A DNA stretch of 64,000 bases from an uncultured Alsobacter sp. (GCF_945952055.1 NZ_CAMFHB010000017.1:1-64000), one strand, 5' to 3'; shown: positions 1-8,770, counted from the stretch's first letter. Numbers and translations are program-made. Notes: a model not told the origin generated them from the letters alone.

Positions 1-282
1 ACGCACCAATCGCTGAGCCACATCACTCGCAGTGTCTTCGCGCAAAGGTCTCCAGCATGAGGACATTGCGCTGTCCGGCGGCAAGGTTGCCCCGTGCATT
101 GGTCTCCAGGTTGAGGGGAGTGCGGGGCTGAAAGCCGCCTTCTGAGATCCTGCGCGCGAGGCCGGCCACCGCCCCGGCGTTCTTTGCGTGATCATCCCCT
201 GCCCATCTTTTCCGCTGTACATTGGCGATATGTAAGATTGTAATACAAGGGCCTTTCGAGGCAGAGGGAAGGGGACAAGGCG
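1..282. other. Left-edge region upstream of the first ABC importer; no certain gene
   Basis: No complete gene is visible. On the minus strand one frame is open through this stretch and stops at 23-25. Its last ~50 codons read like real protein (for example GGFQPRTPLNLETN and AAGQRNVLMLE), but there is no ATG and the frame runs on into the antisense of the downstream gene. It may be the remnant 3' end of a gene or chance coding potential. A palindrome at 238-248 and a purine-rich ribosome binding site (GGAAGGGG, ~268-275) serve the gene that starts at 283. Confidence 0.3.
238..248. promoter_or_regulatory. Probable GntR-type operator TTGTAATACAA
   Basis: The 11-mer TTGTAATACAA is a perfect TTGT-N3-ACAA palindrome 35 bp before the start of the binding-protein gene. 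FCD/FadR-subfamily GntR repressors commonly bind TNGT-N3-ACNA sites. The same form recurs at 8759-8769 in front of the oxidoreductase gene, which suggests one regulator for both units. No GntR gene lies in the window. Confidence 0.5.
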
Positions 283-1863
283 ATGAAGACGTTCCGACGA
301 CAGATCCTGCTCGCCGCGGCCGTGGTCGCGGGCTCCGTGGTGAGCGCAGCGGCCCAGCAACCGGCGACCCTGGTGGTGCCGCAGCTCGGCGAACCGAAGA
401 CGCTCAGCCCGAACTTCGCATCCGATTCGCTGGGCTTCGCACCGACGTCCAACGTCTACAGCCACCTCGTGGCGATCGACTGGGGCGTCAACAAGGGCAC
501 CGGCGCCTACGGGGACCTGGCGGAAAGCTGGACGACCAGCGAGGACGGCAAGACCGTCACCTTCAAGCTCGTCAAGAACGCCAAGTGGCACGACGGCAAG
601 CCGGTCACGGCCCACGACGTCAAGTTCACCTTCGACACCATCATCCGCAAGAAGTACCCGGCCTTCGTCGTCCTCAAGAACGTCAAGGACATCACGGTGA
701 CCGACGACCAGACGGTCGTCCTCAACCTCATCGATCCCGAGGTCGGCTTCGTGCCGATGCTGGCCCAGGTGTCCACCTGGACGGCCAAGATCTATCCGAA
801 GCACCTTTGGGAGGGGCAGGACGGCTTCGACGCCGGCCCGCTCGTCAACGCGCCGGTCGGGTCCGGACCGTTCAAGTTCTCCCGCTGGGAGAAGGGCGGG
901 CTCGTCGAGCTCGAAGCCAACAAGGACTACTTCAAGGGCGCCCCGAAGGTCGACCGGCTGGTGTTCCGGCAGATCACGGACGTGAACGTGGCGCGTGCCG
1001 AGTTCGACAGCGGGCGCCTGCAGTTCCTGAACTACGAGTACGCGCCGCCGCTGGCCGAGATCCCGGCCCTGCAGCGCGACCCGAAGGTGAAGGTGGTCTT
1101 CACGCCGTCGCATTTCAGCCGCGACATCCAGATCAACCTCAAGAAGGCGCCGCTCGACAACGTCAAGGTTCGCCAGGCGATCGGCCATGCGATCGACCGC
1201 GACGCGATGAACAAGCTCGCCTTCAACGGGCTGTGGAAGCCGGCGATCAATGCCAGCGTCGAGAGCCAGGGCGATCTGATCAACCGGGACGCCAAGTTCC
1301 CGGCCTTCGACAAGGCACGGGCCGAGAAGCTGCTCGACGAGGCCGGGCTGCCGCGCGGCGCCGGCGGGTGGCGCTTCGACGTGTCGGTGACGAACCCGAA
1401 CTTCCCCGATTGCAAGGCGATGATGGAGGTGCTGGTCCAGCAGCTGCGCCAGGTCGGCATCAACGCCAAGCTCGAGCAGTTCGACCAGGCCACCTGGTTC
1501 CGCCGCCAGGCCGAGAAGCAGTTCGACATCTCGTGCTACTTCACCCGCTATGGGCCGGATCCGGACGCCTTCCGCGAGCACTTCATGACGGGTGGCGGGC
1601 GCAACAACATGAGCTACTCCAACCCGGAGCTCGACGCGCTCGCCCAGAAGGCCGCCACGCTCAACAACAAGGACGAGCGTCGGAAGATGTATCACCGCAT
1701 CCAGGAGATCATCGTCACCGACCTGCCCTACATCAACCTGTTCAACGAGCAGAAGACGACGCTCATCCGGACAGGCTGGTCGGGCTTCAACACCGAACCG
1801 GAGGCCTTCGACAAGGCCGTGACCTGGTTCGGCTATTACAGCGTGGTGCCGCCCGGCAAGTGA
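283..1863 (+). CDS. ABC transporter substrate-binding protein, family 5 (peptide/oligosaccharide type)
   Basis: This 526-residue protein is the periplasmic receptor of a dipeptide/oligopeptide-type importer. Residues 1-24 form a Sec signal peptide (FRR, hydrophobic core, cleavage near AAA-QQ). The rest has the SBP_bac_5 fold, with recognisable stretches such as AESWTTSEDGKTVTFKL, the KWHDGKPVTAHDVKFTFD motif and VRQAIGHAIDR. The start is supported by the AAGGGGA Shine-Dalgarno. It is the first gene of a four-gene plus-strand unit with permeases and ATPases following, separated from them by a hairpin at 1942-1965. The family transports peptides, opines, glycosides or nickel; the substrate cannot be told from sequence. 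The nearby DUF885 hydrolase and Gfo/Idh/MocA oxidoreductase are compatible with peptide or sugar-derivative use. Confidence 0.92.
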   Translation: MKTFRRQILLAAAVVAGSVVSAAAQQPATLVVPQLGEPKTLSPNFASDSLGFAPTSNVYSHLVAIDWGVNKGTGAYGDLAESWTTSEDGKTVTFKLVKNAKWHDGKPVTAHDVKFTFDTIIRKKYPAFVVLKNVKDITVTDDQTVVLNLIDPEVGFVPMLAQVSTWTAKIYPKHLWEGQDGFDAGPLVNAPVGSGPFKFSRWEKGGLVELEANKDYFKGAPKVDRLVFRQITDVNVARAEFDSGRLQFLNYEYAPPLAEIPALQRDPKVKVVFTPSHFSRDIQINLKKAPLDNVKVRQAIGHAIDRDAMNKLAFNGLWKPAINASVESQGDLINRDAKFPAFDKARAEKLLDEAGLPRGAGGWRFDVSVTNPNFPDCKAMMEVLVQQLRQVGINAKLEQFDQATWFRRQAEKQFDISCYFTRYGPDPDAFREHFMTGGGRNNMSYSNPELDALAQKAATLNNKDERRKMYHRIQEIIVTDLPYINLFNEQKTTLIRTGWSGFNTEPEAFDKAVTWFGYYSVVPPGK

Positions 1864-1941
1864 GAGCTTGTGGAACGAGGCCCGCCCCCGAAGAGCATGG
1901 GGGCGGTGTGCGGAAAGACTCACAAGGTCTGACACAGAGAC

Positions 1942-1968
1942 GGGAGCCGCGCCTGCGCGGCTCCCTTT
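1942..1968 (+). terminator. Stem-loop with short T-run between binding-protein and permease genes
   Basis: GGGAGCCGCG (1942-1951) pairs perfectly with CGCGGCTCCC (1956-1965) around a 4-nt loop and is followed by TTT. It lies 79 bp after the binding-protein stop and 13 bp before the permease start. In such operons a hairpin here usually acts as a partial terminator or 3' mRNA stabiliser, giving more receptor than membrane subunits. That role is inferred. Confidence 0.6.
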
Positions 1969-1980
1969 GCGGGTGAATCC

Positions 1981-2943
1981 ATGAAGCGCTATCTGCTTCT
2001 GCGGGTGCTCCAGCTGGTGCCCGTGACCCTCGTCGTGATCGTGCTGAACTTCCTGCTCGTGCACATGGCGCCGGGGGACGTGTCGATCGTGCTCGCCGGC
2101 GACAGCGCCGATCCGGCCTATCTGGCGACGATCCGCGAACGCTACGGCCTGGATCGTCCGTTCATCGAACAGCTCTGGCGCTATCTGGTGCAGGTCGGGT
2201 CGGGCGACCTCGGCGTGTCGTTCCGCTCGCGCGAGCCCGTTTTCGCCGAGATCATGTCGCGCGTGCCCGCCACGCTCCTTCTGGTCGGCACGAGCCTCGC
2301 TTTGTCGGTCGTGCTGGGCACCATCATCGGCGCCTGGATCGCGCGGCGCCCCGGCTCGGCGCTCGACAGCGGCGTCAGCGCGCTCGCGGTCGCCCTGTTC
2401 AGCATGCCCGTGTTCTGGCTCGGCCTGATGATGGTGCTCCTTTTCGCCGTGCAGCTGCAGGTGCTCCCCGCCATGGGCATGTCCAGCGTGGACGGTCCCC
2501 GCGACGGCTTCGGCCGCGTGCTCGACGTCGCCCAGCACATGGTGCTGCCGGTGCTCTCCCTGACGACCGTCTCGCTCGGGCAGTACATCCGCCTGTCGCG
2601 CAGCGCGGTCGCCGAGGTGCTCGGCGAGAGCTACATCACCACGGTGCGGGCGATCGGCTTTCCGGAGCGCACCGTGCTGATGCACTACGCCTTGCGCAAC
2701 GCCCTGCTGCCGGTCGTGACCGTGCTGGGACTCCAGCTGGGCCTCGTGCTGACGGGCGCGGTCCTCACCGAAACGGTGTTCTCCTGGCCGGGCCTCGGAC
2801 GGCTCATCTACGACGCGATCCTGGCGCGCGACACGCCGGTCATCATGGGCTCCTTTATCGTCATGTCGGTCACCGTCGCGCTCGCCTCCCTCGCGACCGA
2901 CCTCGTCTATGCCGCCCTCGATCCCAGGGTGAAGCTGGCGTGA
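1981..2943 (+). CDS. ABC transporter permease (DppB type)
   Basis: A 320-residue inner-membrane permease of the BPD_transp_1 family, DppB/OppB branch. The N-terminal helix (residues ~8-30) is followed by the family's HMAPGD motif and the typical RYGLDRPFIEQ segment, then about five more membrane helices. The cytoplasmic EAA loop lies near residues 220-245 (RAIGFPERTVL, then ALRNALLP). The protein ends with the usual YAALDPRVKLA. Its stop overlaps the GTG start of the next gene (GTGA), so the two are translationally coupled. It should form the translocation channel with the permease half of the fusion protein that follows. Confidence 0.92.
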   Translation: MKRYLLLRVLQLVPVTLVVIVLNFLLVHMAPGDVSIVLAGDSADPAYLATIRERYGLDRPFIEQLWRYLVQVGSGDLGVSFRSREPVFAEIMSRVPATLLLVGTSLALSVVLGTIIGAWIARRPGSALDSGVSALAVALFSMPVFWLGLMMVLLFAVQLQVLPAMGMSSVDGPRDGFGRVLDVAQHMVLPVLSLTTVSLGQYIRLSRSAVAEVLGESYITTVRAIGFPERTVLMHYALRNALLPVVTVLGLQLGLVLTGAVLTETVFSWPGLGRLIYDAILARDTPVIMGSFIVMSVTVALASLATDLVYAALDPRVKLA

Positions 2944-4826
2944 CCGGAAACCTGTTCCGCGCGCTGGCGTCGCGCGCTCCCTTCTGGATCAGCGCCGCGA
3001 TCATCGTGGCCGCGGCCGTCATCGCGTTGCTCGCGCCGTTCCTGCCGCTCGCCGATCCCAACGCCATGGAGGGCGCGCCCTATTCGCCCCCGGGCGCCGA
3101 GCACTGGCTGGGCACCGACAATTTCGGACGTGACATCCTGTCGAGGCTCATCTGGGGCACGCGCCTCGCCTTCACGGTGGCGCTCGTCTCCTCGGCCATC
3201 GCGAGCCTGCTCGGCATCGTGCTGGGCTCCATCGCCGGCTATTTCGGCGGGCCCGTCGACGCGGTGCTGAGCCGCGCCTTCGAGGTGTTCCTGCTGATCC
3301 CCTCGTTCTTCCTCGTGCTGCTCATCGTGGCGCTGTTCGGCTCCAACATCGCCTACACGATGGTGGCCATCGCGCTCACGACGTGGCCGCGCTCGGCGCG
3401 CATCATGCGGGCGCAGGTGCTGAGCCTGAAGCAGCGCACCTACGTGCAGGCGGCGCGCGCGGTCGGCGCGTCCAACACCCACGTGCTGCTGCGCCATGTC
3501 GTGCCGAACGGGCTGGGCCCCATCGTCACCGACGCCACCATCCTGATGGGCCTCGCCATCCTCACCGAGGCGGGCCTGAGCTTCCTCGGCCTCGGCGACC
3601 AGAACGCGGTGAGCTGGGGCCGCATGATCTTCGAGGGCCAGCGCCAGCTGCGGCTCGCCCCCTGGATGTCGTTCTTCCCGGGGCTGTCGCTGCTGCTGCT
3701 GGTCGCCGCGTTCAACCTGCTCGGCGACGGCCTCAACCAGGCGCTGAGCCCACAACTGCGCCGCCTCGCCAACCGTGTCACCCCGCGCAAGCCGCTCGAC
3801 CTGTCGGCGGCGGAGGCCGAGCCGACGCCCGCCGCGCCGATGATCGCGGTGCGCGACCTCGCGATGTCCTATGCGATCGGTACGCAGGCGCTGCGGGCGG
3901 TGGACGGCGTGTCGTTCAGCCTGGCGAAGGGCGAGAGCCTCGGCGTGGTCGGCGAAAGCGGCTGCGGCAAGTCGAGCCTCGGCGCCGCCATCCTCCAGGT
4001 GCTGGCGCCGAACGCGCGGCTCGAGGCTGGCGACGTGTCGATCGCGGGCCGGCCCGTGCTGCGCGACGGCCACACGGTGCGGGTCGATGGAAAGCCCGTG
4101 GTTGACGCGCTGAGGTGGAAGGACGCGTCGATCATCTTCCAGAGCGCGATGAACGCGCTCAACCCGGTGATGACGATCGAGCGGCAGCTCTCCGAGGCCT
4201 ACCGGCTGCACCGGCCCGAAGCCACGGCCGAACAGGCGCGCGCCCGCATCGGCGAGGTCTTCGAGCTCATCGGCATTCCGATCGGGCGCCTTTCCGCCTA
4301 CCCGCACGAGCTTTCGGGCGGCATGCGCCAGCGTGTGATGATCGCGCTCAGCCTGCTGCACGCGCCGGGCCTCGTCATCGCGGACGAGCCGACCACCGCG
4401 CTCGACGTGCTGGTGCAGGACCAGATCCTGGGCGAAATCGACGCGCTGCGCCGGCGCATGGGCCTCTCGCTGATCCTCATCTCGCACGACATGGGCGCGG
4501 TGGCCGAGACCTGCGACCGCGTCGCGGTGATGTATGCGGGCGAGTTCGTGGAAATCGCCCCGACGGACGTCATTTTCGATGCCCCGCGCCACCCCTATAC
4601 GGTCGCCCTGCTGTCGTCGCTGCCCTCCGTCACCGGGCCGCGCAAGCCGCTGACCTCGATCCCCGGTGAGACGCCGTCCCTTACCGAGCCGATCACCGGC
4701 TGCCGCTTCGCCGCACGCTGCGGGCGGAGCACCGCGCTGTGCCGCGAACAGGCGCCGCCCCGGCATGTGGCGGGCGCCGGCCACGAGGTGCTCTGCCACT
4801 TCCCGGTCGGGGAGGCCGCGCCATGA
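2940..4826 (+). CDS. ABC transporter permease-ATPase fusion (DppC-DppD type)
   Basis: A 628-residue fusion of two normally separate subunits. Residues ~1-285 are a DppC-type permease (GTDNFGRDILSRLIWGTR, then an EAA loop at RAVGASNTHVLLRHVVPNG). After a short linker rich in Pro/Ala, residues ~301-620 are a DppD-type ATPase: Walker A GESGCGKSS at ~338, LSGGMRQR signature at ~458, Walker B LVIADEP at ~478, and the C-terminal oligopeptide-transporter domain with its conserved cysteines (GCRFAARC...). The GTG start at 2940 overlaps the previous stop. No frameshift is seen, and the same reading frame passes cleanly through the junction, so the fusion looks genuine. Such fusions occur in Hyphomicrobiales. 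The stop overlaps the next ATG (ATGA). Confidence 0.9.
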   Translation: MTGNLFRALASRAPFWISAAIIVAAAVIALLAPFLPLADPNAMEGAPYSPPGAEHWLGTDNFGRDILSRLIWGTRLAFTVALVSSAIASLLGIVLGSIAGYFGGPVDAVLSRAFEVFLLIPSFFLVLLIVALFGSNIAYTMVAIALTTWPRSARIMRAQVLSLKQRTYVQAARAVGASNTHVLLRHVVPNGLGPIVTDATILMGLAILTEAGLSFLGLGDQNAVSWGRMIFEGQRQLRLAPWMSFFPGLSLLLLVAAFNLLGDGLNQALSPQLRRLANRVTPRKPLDLSAAEAEPTPAAPMIAVRDLAMSYAIGTQALRAVDGVSFSLAKGESLGVVGESGCGKSSLGAAILQVLAPNARLEAGDVSIAGRPVLRDGHTVRVDGKPVVDALRWKDASIIFQSAMNALNPVMTIERQLSEAYRLHRPEATAEQARARIGEVFELIGIPIGRLSAYPHELSGGMRQRVMIALSLLHAPGLVIADEPTTALDVLVQDQILGEIDALRRRMGLSLILISHDMGAVAETCDRVAVMYAGEFVEIAPTDVIFDAPRHPYTVALLSSLPSVTGPRKPLTSIPGETPSLTEPITGCRFAARCGRSTALCREQAPPRHVAGAGHEVLCHFPVGEAAP

Positions 4827-5824
4827 CCGCGCTTCTCGACATCGCCGACCTGAGCAAGCTCTATCCGCTGCGGCGCGGTCTCCTCGCGACGCTGCGCGGC
4901 GGCGAGGCGCCGATGCTGCGCGCCGTCGACGGCGTGTCGCTACGCCTGGCGGCGGGCGAGATCGTCGCGATCGTCGGCGAGTCCGGTTCGGGCAAGACGA
5001 CCACCGGAAAGCTGGTGACGCTCCAGGAGCAGCCGACCTCGGGCACGATCCGGTTCGAGGGGCGCGACGTGCTCGGCCTGCGCGGGGCGGAGCTCAAGGA
5101 CTACCGCCGACGCGTGCAGATGATCTTCCAGAACCCCTACGAGGCGCTGGACCCGCGCTACACGATCCTGCGGACGATCGTCGAACCGCTGGAGATCCAT
5201 GGCGTCGGCACGCCCGGCGAGCGCAAGGACGTGGCCGAGGCGATGCTGGCCAAGGTGGACCTGCGGCCCACCAGCCGCTTCGCCAACCGCTATCCGGCGG
5301 ACTTGTCGGGCGGGCAACTGCAGCGCGTCGCCATCGCGCGGGCGCTCGTGCTGGGGCCGAAGCTGGTGATCGCCGACGAGCCGGTGAGCATGCTCGACGT
5401 GTCGGTGCGCGCCGGGGTGATGAACCTCATGCTGTCGCTGAGCGCCGAGCTCGGCCTCGCCTCGCTCTACATCACCCACGACCTCGCCGTGGCGCGCGCC
5501 ATGTCGACCCGCATCGCCGTGATGTATCTCGGCGCGGTCGTCGAGGAGGGGCCGACCGAGACGCTCGTCTCCGGCGCCGCCCATCCCTACACGCGCCTGC
5601 TCGTGGGCGCCGTGCCCGAGCACCGGGCCGGCAGCCGGCGCGCCCGCGTGCGGCTCACCGGCGAGGCCACGTCCGTGTCGAGCAAGCCCACCGGCTGCCG
5701 TTTCGCGCCGCGGTGTCCCCGCGCGCAGGCGGTGTGCACGACCAGCGTGCCGGCGCCCGTCCGCATCGGGGAGGGGCACTGGTCGGCCTGCCACTTCGCG
5801 GACGAGGTGGCGGTGGGGGGCTGA
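4823..5824 (+). CDS. ABC transporter ATP-binding protein (DppF type)
   Basis: The second ATPase of the importer, 333 residues from the ATG that overlaps the upstream stop. An in-frame ATG at 4739 would lie deep inside the previous gene and is rejected. Walker A is [11 protein letters not shown] (~residues 53-63). The Q-loop reads MIFQNPYEALDPR, the signature is LSGGQLQRVAIARAL and Walker B is LVIADEPVSMLDVS, followed by an ITHDL switch histidine. The C-terminal domain has the family's GCRFAPRCPRAQ cysteine cluster. It pairs with the ATPase half of the fusion protein to drive import. It is the last gene of the unit; a two-arm repeat follows. Confidence 0.92.
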   Translation: MTALLDIADLSKLYPLRRGLLATLRGGEAPMLRAVDGVSLRLAAGEIVAIVGESGSGKTTTGKLVTLQEQPTSGTIRFEGRDVLGLRGAELKDYRRRVQMIFQNPYEALDPRYTILRTIVEPLEIHGVGTPGERKDVAEAMLAKVDLRPTSRFANRYPADLSGGQLQRVAIARALVLGPKLVIADEPVSMLDVSVRAGVMNLMLSLSAELGLASLYITHDLAVARAMSTRIAVMYLGAVVEEGPTETLVSGAAHPYTRLLVGAVPEHRAGSRRARVRLTGEATSVSSKPTGCRFAPRCPRAQAVCTTSVPAPVRIGEGHWSACHFADEVAVGG

Positions 5825-5895
5825 ACGCTCTGGCTTGGCAGAGCCCCCCACGCCTCGTCCTGAGAGCTTGTGAAACGATCCGCTCCCCCCAACGT

Positions 5896-6007
5896 CCTCA
5901 TCCTGAGCCGGCCGCAAGGCGGCCGAGTCGAAGGACGTCGGATGCTGCAACGGCACGCTTCTGCGTCCTTCGACTCACGGCCCTGCGGGCCGTGGCTCAG
6001 GATGAGG
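5896..6007. repeat. Two-arm REP/BIME-like inverted repeat, copy A
   Basis: Two related arms face each other: the left arm begins CCTCATCCTGAG (5896) and ends TCGAAGGACG (~5937); the right arm is its inverted relative (5964-6007). Each arm contains its own small hairpin, GGCCGCAAGGCGGCC on the left and GGCCCTGCGGGCC on the right. The element fills the gap between two convergent genes, where it could act as a bidirectional terminator. Further copies are at 14128-14239 and 20537-20648. Confidence 0.8.
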
Positions 6008-6042
6008 ACGTCAGGGGGATGTTGGCGTGAAGGCCCTCAAGC

Positions 6043-7584
6043 CTAGCCCCGCGCCATCTCCTCGCCGATCCAGCTCACCGGCACGTGGCCGTACGACAGG
6101 AACCCGTCGTGGAAGGCGCGCGTGTCGCCGCCGATCGTCCGCCGCAGGTCCCAGATCTGCCGGGTGCCGAGGAAGTACATGAGCCGGGTGGCGGGCAGGA
6201 TGGAGTTGCGGGTCGTTTCCGACCAGACGCGGGGGGCGGGGAAGCCGGCTTCGTCGGTGTAGAAGGACCGCATCCGCTCGAGGCCCCAGCCGCCGGCATG
6301 CAGGCCGATGTCGGCGAGCACGCTGGCCGCGTTGCGGCGCTGCGCCACGAGCGAGGCGAGATCGTCCCGCTCGTCGTAGAGGCCGTCCAGCTCGCTGGCG
6401 AGTTCGGTGACGTAGCAGGCCCACCCCTCGATCATGGTACCGGCTGCGAGCAGCGCGATGCCGCTGGCGCAGTCGTTGCCGCCGATGCGCGCGAGGCGGG
6501 AGGCGGCCTTGCGGGCCCTGGCATTCTGGGTGTGATGCCCGATCGAGCCGTGGTGCATGGCGTGCGTCTGCTTCACCGCCGTGAGCGGCTGCGGCACCGG
6601 CGCGGTCCAGTAGATGCTGCCCGTGCCCGCCGCGAGGGCCGAGGGACAGCGGTAGGACAGGAAATAGAGGTCTCCGGCCACGCCAGCGGCCCAGTCGGGC
6701 AGCGGGCGGAAGGACAGGTCGTAGTCGGTGGCCGGTGTCACCAGCCCGCCGGCGGTGGCCATGGTCCGCTCATGCCAGTGACGATAGGCCGAGGGCAGGT
6801 CCGCGACGGGGACGACGGGGTCCGGCGCGGCGGTACGGGCCGGGTGGGCCTCGATCCGCGCGGACAGGTCCCGGAAGGCGTCGGAGGCGAAGGCGACCGC
6901 CTCCTCGGGGCTCCACGCCAGGCCGTGGACCTCCCGCATGAGGAGAGCGAGATAGTCGCGACCACAGGCCGGTGCGCGATCCGGCAGCCCCTGCAGCGCC
7001 TGCGAGAAGGCGGCGAGGGCCTCGCGGGCCTTGCCCGCGGGGTGTTCAAGGGCTTGCGTCCACGAAGGATGCATCGGCAATCCCGTCGCCAGCAGGCGAT
7101 CGAGGGCCGCGCATTCGCGCCGGGCCCGCTCGCACCAGTCGGCCGGCGTCGGGCGGCGCCCGATGTGGCGCAACCCGTCCGCCAGGAAGGCCGGTGCGGC
7201 TTCGAGGCGCTGGCGCAGGGCGTCCGGCGGGATGTCGCGTGCGCCCGGCAGCAGCAGGGAGATGAGGCCGAAGGCGACCTCGCCCGTGTACCAGCTCGGC
7301 TGGACGAAGCGCGGCCAGTGGTCGAGCGCGGCCTGCGCGTGCAGCAGGCTCGCCCGCATCAGGCGCGCGTCGAGGCGGCCGCCCGCGCTGTCCTGCGGCG
7401 GGGCCCGGTCGAGTGCCTGAAGCAAGGCCGCCACGGAGGCCCGCTCGGCCTCCGCGGTGTCCGGTGCGGCCGGCGGCAGCCGGTGGTCGTGTCCCGCGAT
7501 GCCGATGAAAGACGCATCGACGGGATGGAACCGCGCGAGGTGGTCGAGGAAGCCCCCGACGAGGCGCTCCAGGGCCTCAGGCAT
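6043..7584 (-). CDS. DUF885 family protein, putative metallopeptidase-like hydrolase
   Basis: A 513-residue DUF885 protein. The family is predicted to contain zinc carboxypeptidase-like hydrolases whose usual core is HExxPGHH followed later by an EGWA(C/L)Y segment. Here the first motif reads THAMHHGSIGHHTQ (about residues 342-355), with the usual Glu absent, while EGWACYVTEL (~385) is conserved. Either the enzyme uses a variant metal site or it acts on a non-peptide substrate. No signal peptide is seen, so it should be cytoplasmic. Its ATG overlaps the end of the upstream oxidoreductase gene by 8 nt, so the two are co-translated. The neighbouring importer may bring in its substrate. Confidence 0.8.
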   Translation of the reverse strand: MPEALERLVGGFLDHLARFHPVDASFIGIAGHDHRLPPAAPDTAEAERASVAALLQALDRAPPQDSAGGRLDARLMRASLLHAQAALDHWPRFVQPSWYTGEVAFGLISLLLPGARDIPPDALRQRLEAAPAFLADGLRHIGRRPTPADWCERARRECAALDRLLATGLPMHPSWTQALEHPAGKAREALAAFSQALQGLPDRAPACGRDYLALLMREVHGLAWSPEEAVAFASDAFRDLSARIEAHPARTAAPDPVVPVADLPSAYRHWHERTMATAGGLVTPATDYDLSFRPLPDWAAGVAGDLYFLSYRCPSALAAGTGSIYWTAPVPQPLTAVKQTHAMHHGSIGHHTQNARARKAASRLARIGGNDCASGIALLAAGTMIEGWACYVTELASELDGLYDERDDLASLVAQRRNAASVLADIGLHAGGWGLERMRSFYTDEAGFPAPRVWSETTRNSILPATRLMYFLGTRQIWDLRRTIGGDTRAFHDGFLSYGHVPVSWIGEEMARG

Positions 7585-8704
7585 CGGGATAGAGCGGCAG
7601 GTCCACCCAGCGGCGCTCCACGTGGGCCATGACGCAGGCGTCGACGATTTCCTGGCTGCGGGCGCCGTCCAGGAAGTCGCCTTCCGGCGGCCGGTTCTCC
7701 AGGATCTCGCCGATCCACAGCCGGACGAGGTTGCGGTAGTAAAGCTCGCGCCATTCCGTCCGCAGGCTGGTGCCGGGCGGGAAGTGGCTGTCGGGCAGCG
7801 TCACCGGTTCGAACTCGACCTTGTCGGCGGTGGCGAAGTGCAGGGTCTCGGCGATGCCGCGCTCGGTGACGAGGCGGCCGACGGCCGCGGCCTTGGACCC
7901 GTAGACGCGGATCTCGATGCCGGGATAGTTGCCGACCGCGACGATCGAGGTCTGCAGCATGCCCTGCGCGCCGGAGGCGAACTCGACGAGTGCCACGGTG
8001 CCGTCGTCGACGTTGATCTTCTGCAGGCCCTCGTAGCCGCGCACGGTCCGCTCGACCATGTAGTTGCTCATGGAGGATACGACGGCCTTGTACTCGCCGC
8101 CCATCCAGCGGACGAGATCGACGAGGTGCGACCCGTAGCCGACGATGGACATGGGGATCGGGTGCTTGGGCTGGAAATCCGCACCCTGCGGAACCTGCCG
8201 AAGCGGGAAGTACGGATCGAGGAACTGGCTGTTCTGCTCGAGGCCGTGGATGTGGAAGATCTCGCCCAGCGTGCCGTCCTCGATCCAGGCGCGGATCTGG
8301 CGCAGCGCCGGCGAGTACCGGAAGGTGAAGCCCACCTTGGTGCGGACCTTCGCCGCCTCCGCGGCACGGGCGAGCGCGAAGGCCTCCGTCGCGCTGCGGG
8401 CGATGGGCTTTTCGCAGAGCACGTGCTTGCCGGCCTCGATGGCCGCCATGCCCAGCGCATAGTGCGTGTCGGTGGGCGTGCAGACGTCCACCATCTGCAC
8501 CTCGGGATCCGCGATCAGGTCCTCGGGCTTCGTGTAGACCTTGCGGATGTTGAACATCTTCGCCATGGCGGCCGCCCGCTCGGGGACGACGTCGCACACG
8601 GCCACCAGATCCACGCGCGGATCATTGGCGTAGCCGGGCAGGTGGGCCTTCTCCGCCCAGGTATGGGCGCCCAGGACACCGACGCCGAGTTTCTTGCCAG
8701 TCAT
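7577..8704 (-). CDS. Gfo/Idh/MocA family NAD(P)-dependent oxidoreductase
   Basis: A 375-residue oxidoreductase from the ATG at 8704, which has a GGAAGGTGG Shine-Dalgarno; an ATG 18 nt further upstream is less well placed. Residues ~5-125 form the Rossmann domain with GVLGAHTWAEKAHLPGY and the family hallmark CEKPIA (~97-102). The C-terminal domain carries GYGSHLVDLVRWMGG, whose His and Asp fit the usual catalytic GxxxHxxD. Members oxidise or reduce sugars, inositols and related polyols; the substrate is unknown here. It is the first gene of a two-gene unit with the DUF885 gene and has a candidate operator at 8758-8770. Confidence 0.88.
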   Translation of the reverse strand: MTGKKLGVGVLGAHTWAEKAHLPGYANDPRVDLVAVCDVVPERAAAMAKMFNIRKVYTKPEDLIADPEVQMVDVCTPTDTHYALGMAAIEAGKHVLCEKPIARSATEAFALARAAEAAKVRTKVGFTFRYSPALRQIRAWIEDGTLGEIFHIHGLEQNSQFLDPYFPLRQVPQGADFQPKHPIPMSIVGYGSHLVDLVRWMGGEYKAVVSSMSNYMVERTVRGYEGLQKINVDDGTVALVEFASGAQGMLQTSIVAVGNYPGIEIRVYGSKAAAVGRLVTERGIAETLHFATADKVEFEPVTLPDSHFPPGTSLRTEWRELYYRNLVRLWIGEILENRPPEGDFLDGARSQEIVDACVMAHVERRWVDLPLYPDA

Positions 8705-8757
8705 GAAGCCACCTTCCCGCATTGCCGATCGGTAAGCTTGAGAGTGGCCGAAACGAG

Positions 8758-8770
8758 ATTGTTAGACAAT
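8758..8770. promoter_or_regulatory. Candidate operator ATTGTTAGACAAT
   Basis: ATTGT-TAG-ACAAT is a 13-bp palindrome 53 bp upstream of the oxidoreductase start. It contains the TTGT-N3-ACAA form also found at 238-248 ahead of the first importer, consistent with a shared GntR/FCD-type regulator. Recognition by such a protein is inferred from the site form only. Confidence 0.45.

Noticed and set aside
2907-4799. Long minus-strand open frame opposite the permease-ATPase fusion
   Set aside because: The plus-strand gene has unmistakable ABC motifs along its whole length; the opposite frame has none.
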